Program-made: the position numbers and the translations under genes
Shown: one piece after another, positions 62,611 to 64,000 of the stretch
Numbering within the stretch: the stretch's first letter is position 1
Layout: each line of letters begins with the position of its first letter
NCBI GenBank assembly: GCA_030681795.1
Contig: JAUXRG010000108.1
Span: 119,554 to 183,553, forward strand
Length of the DNA stretch: 64,000 nucleotides
Direction: 5' to 3'
DNA from: Rubrivivax sp.
GTDB lineage: Bacteria; Pseudomonadota; Gammaproteobacteria; Burkholderiales; Burkholderiaceae_C
The notes under the pieces: generated by a model
Told to the model about the DNA's origin: nothing
The model's input: the letters and a program-made list of their open reading frames with translations, nothing else
Databases searched by the model: none

Positions 62611-63120
62611 GTGCGGCAATTCGCCTCTGACTCGCTGCTTCTGCCTTGCACGCATCAGCTTGCCGGGTGCTTCTTCGTCCAAGCGCCATGCGCGGCGACG
62701 GCCACGTCGGCTGAAGCTCGTACGCTCGTGAAGACCAAGACCAGAACACTTGGCTTGCTCACTTCTGTGGGCCCCTTCGACGCCCAGCGCCACTCGTACG
62801 AGAGAACACCGAAGACATACAACGCCAGCTCCTGCGCGTCGCTACCTTCGCCGTGCCGGTCAGCCATTGTTCGCTTGGTTCCGTCTCGCCGTGCGCACGA
62901 GCCAGCCGCAAGTCCTTTGTTCGGCACCGGCGTGCAGCCACAGGGCAGCCTCGTGGCGGGCGGGTCTGGCTCGGCCGGCGCTCATGTTCGCAGCCCCGTG
63001 CGGCGCTTGACCAAAGAGCTGTGGGCTAACCCTTCGTTCAACCGGACCTTCAACAGCCGGCCGCGCTACAGCACTTCGCTATTCTTGCTTCCGCGCGGCC
63101 GGCTGTTGAAGGCCGGTTAA
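62611..63120 (+). CDS. Cassette 2 reading frame, unknown product
   Basis: Possible 169-aa protein from a GTG 21 bases into the cassette, the same offset as in cassettes 3 and 4. Begins RQFASDSLLLPCTHQLAGC and runs through the attC as ELWANPSFNR. No domain, signal peptide or known motif recognised; rich in Ser, Ala, Arg. The opposite strand also has a 90-aa frame (62655-62927) conserved in the copies. Frame is kept among copies by indels of 90 and 3 bases, but substitutions show no third-position excess, so coding is uncertain. Confidence 0.4.
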   Translation: MRQFASDSLLLPCTHQLAGCFFVQAPCAATATSAEARTLVKTKTRTLGLLTSVGPFDAQRHSYERTPKTYNASSCASLPSPCRSAIVRLVPSRRAHEPAASPLFGTGVQPQGSLVAGGSGSAGAHVRSPVRRLTKELWANPSFNRTFNSRPRYSTSLFLLPRGRLLKAG

Positions 63121-63134
63121 CTCAAACGTTAGCC
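63024..63134 (+). other. attC site of cassette 2
   Basis: 111 bp. R'' GGCTAAC (63024-63030) is the reverse complement of GTTAGCC, the start of its own cassette. CTTCGTTCAACCGG and CCGGTTAACTCAAACG are the L-box sides; TTCAACAGCCGGCCGCG pairs with CGCGCGGCCGGCTGTTGAA. R' is GTTAGCC at 63128-63134. Confidence 0.9.
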
Positions 63135-63149
63135 CCCAGCAAAACCACC

Positions 63150-63569
63150 GTGCAGCACATCGCCTCAGTCCCGCTGCTTCTGCCTTGCACGCATCAGCTT
63201 GCCGCGTGCCTCGTCGCCCAACTTCCATCTGTGCCGGTGGCCAAGCCGGCTGAGTCTCGTACGCCCCTGAATGCGAAGACCAGAACACTTGGCCAGGCTA
63301 CTTCTGTACGCGTCATCGACGCCCGGCGCCACTCGTACGAGAGAACACCAAAGGCATACAACGCCAGCTCCTGCGCGTCGCGACCTTCATCGTGCCAGTC
63401 CGCAGTGGGCGGGTCTGGCTTGGCCGGTGTTCAGGTTCGCGGCCCTGTGTGGCGCGCCTCCAAAGCGCTGTGGGCTAACCCCTCGCTCAAGCGGAGGCCC
63501 AACAGCCGGCCGCGCTACAGGGCCTTGTTATTCTCCCTTCCGCGCGGCCGCCTGTCGGTCCCCGCTTAG
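63150..63569 (+). CDS. Cassette 3 reading frame, unknown product
   Basis: Possible 139-aa protein, GTG start 21 bases into the cassette: QHIASVPLLLPCTHQLAACL, then ALWANPSLKRRPNSRP through the attC. Diverged copy of the cassette 2 frame with 30 internal codons missing (junction near 63405). The first 93 bases of the cassette are identical to cassette 4. No recognisable domain; coding status uncertain. Confidence 0.4.
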   Translation: MQHIASVPLLLPCTHQLAACLVAQLPSVPVAKPAESRTPLNAKTRTLGQATSVRVIDARRHSYERTPKAYNASSCASRPSSCQSAVGGSGLAGVQVRGPVWRASKALWANPSLKRRPNSRPRYRALLFSLPRGRLSVPA

Positions 63570-63583
63570 CTCGAACGTTAGCC
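63473..63583 (+). other. attC site of cassette 3
   Basis: 111 bp. R'' GGCTAAC at 63473-63479, R' GTTAGCC at 63577-63583. L-box sides CTCGCTCAAGCGG and CCGCTTAGCTCGAACG; the stem core AACAGCCGGCCGCG pairs imperfectly with CGCGCGGCCGCCTGT. Closely related to the cassette 2 site. Confidence 0.9.
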
Positions 63584-63598
63584 CCCAGCAAAACCACC

Positions 63599-64000
63599 GT
63601 GCAGCACATCGCCTCAGTCCCGCTGCTTCTGCCTTGCACGCATCAGCTTGCCGCGTGCCTCGTCGCCCAAGCCCCAGGCGTGCAGACGGCCAAGCCGGCT
63701 GAGTCTCGGACGCTCTTGAACTCGAACAACGGAACACTTGGCCAAGCCACTTCGGTGCGCGTCGCCGACGCCTCGTGCCACACGTACGCGAGAACACCAA
63801 AGACATACAACGCCAGCTCCTGCACGTCGCTACCTTCGTCGTGCCAGTCCGCCGTTGCTCGCTCGGCGGCTTCGTCGCGTTGTGCGCACGAGCCAGCCGC
63901 AAGTTCTCTGTTCGGCACCAGCGTGCAGCCGCTGGACAGGTTTGTGGCGGGCGGGTCTGGCTTGGCCGGTGCTCAACTTCGCCGCCCTGTGCGGCGCTTG
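63599..64000 (+). CDS. Cassette 4 reading frame, truncated by window end
   Basis: 134 codons open to the last base, from a GTG at the same cassette offset as in cassettes 2 and 3. Begins QHIASVPLLLPCTHQLAACL as in cassette 3 but keeps the segment (SRCAHEPAASSLFGTSVQPL) that cassette 3 lacks. Its attC is outside the window. The antisense frame 63643-63918 (91 aa, with ELALYVFGVLAYVW) aligns with the antisense frame of cassette 2. No known family. Confidence 0.35.
   Translation, partial: MQHIASVPLLLPCTHQLAACLVAQAPGVQTAKPAESRTLLNSNNGTLGQATSVRVADASCHTYARTPKTYNASSCTSLPSSCQSAVARSAASSRCAHEPAASSLFGTSVQPLDRFVAGGSGLAGAQLRRPVRRL

Noticed and set aside
62467..63583. CRISPR-like spaced repeats
   Set aside because: The repeats are 111-129-bp attC palindromes with GTTRRRY/RYYYAAC ends spaced by cassettes of 449-539 bp, far from CRISPR geometry, and no cas gene is present.
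62611..64000. Assigning the cassette 2-4 frames to a named DUF family
   Set aside because: They resemble other cassette-derived frames in reading through attC as WANPS, but I could not match the body to any family with confidence.

Overview
The window is GC-rich chromosomal DNA of a betaproteobacterium, most likely order Burkholderiales and close to Comamonadaceae/Rubrivivax-type genera. The signs are a fused AroA-Cmk protein, the run gyrA...pheA-tyrA-aroA/cmk-rpsA-ihfB-lapA-lapB-waaC, a tmRNA with tag ANDTSYALAA, and dispersed GC-rich palindromes with a CCCCCCGAGGGGG core. Genus-level placement is inference.

Layout. 1-6.1 kb: the 3' part of pepN, then a minus-strand larC-larE-larB-larA operon (nickel-pincer cofactor synthesis plus a lactate-racemase-type enzyme) beside ssrA. 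6.5-8.7 kb: gph, ubiG and an OmpA-family gene. 8.9-22.8 kb: a housekeeping block on the plus strand with gyrA, aromatic amino acid synthesis, rpsA, ihfB and the LPS-assembly pair lapA/lapB, followed by two heptosyltransferases and a DUF4254 gene. 23-29.8 kb: a helix-hairpin-helix protein, a patatin, a repeat-tailed exported protein, dnaE1 and an alpha/beta hydrolase. 29.8-34.3 kb: a compact minus-strand operon PLP lyase-egtB-egtD-selD. 34.4-35.5 kb: an EB_dh-type haem-binding lipoprotein behind an FNR-like box.

36-54.9 kb is a flagellar region: twin flagellin genes, fliD, fliS, a small unknown gene, fliT, a PilZ protein and two prepilin genes, then divergent fliE and fliFGHIJKLMNOPQR. fliF to fliR encode the MS ring, switch, export ATPase and most of the export gate; flhA and flhB are not in the window.

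54.9-64 kb is the most unusual part. A ~550-bp imperfect inverted repeat precedes a beta-CASP nuclease gene, and dnaE2 (error-prone polymerase) follows on the other strand. Directly upstream of dnaE2, and overlapping it, is an integron integrase gene (intI) whose promoter region carries a well-formed LexA box. Across that box, reading rightward, are a conserved unknown gene and a cassette array. Cassette 1 encodes a DUF2059-type exported protein. Cassettes 2-4 are diverged copies of one another and have no recognisable product; cassette 4 is cut by the window end. The arrangement suggests a chromosomal integron in which cassette recombination and mutagenic synthesis may share one SOS promoter.
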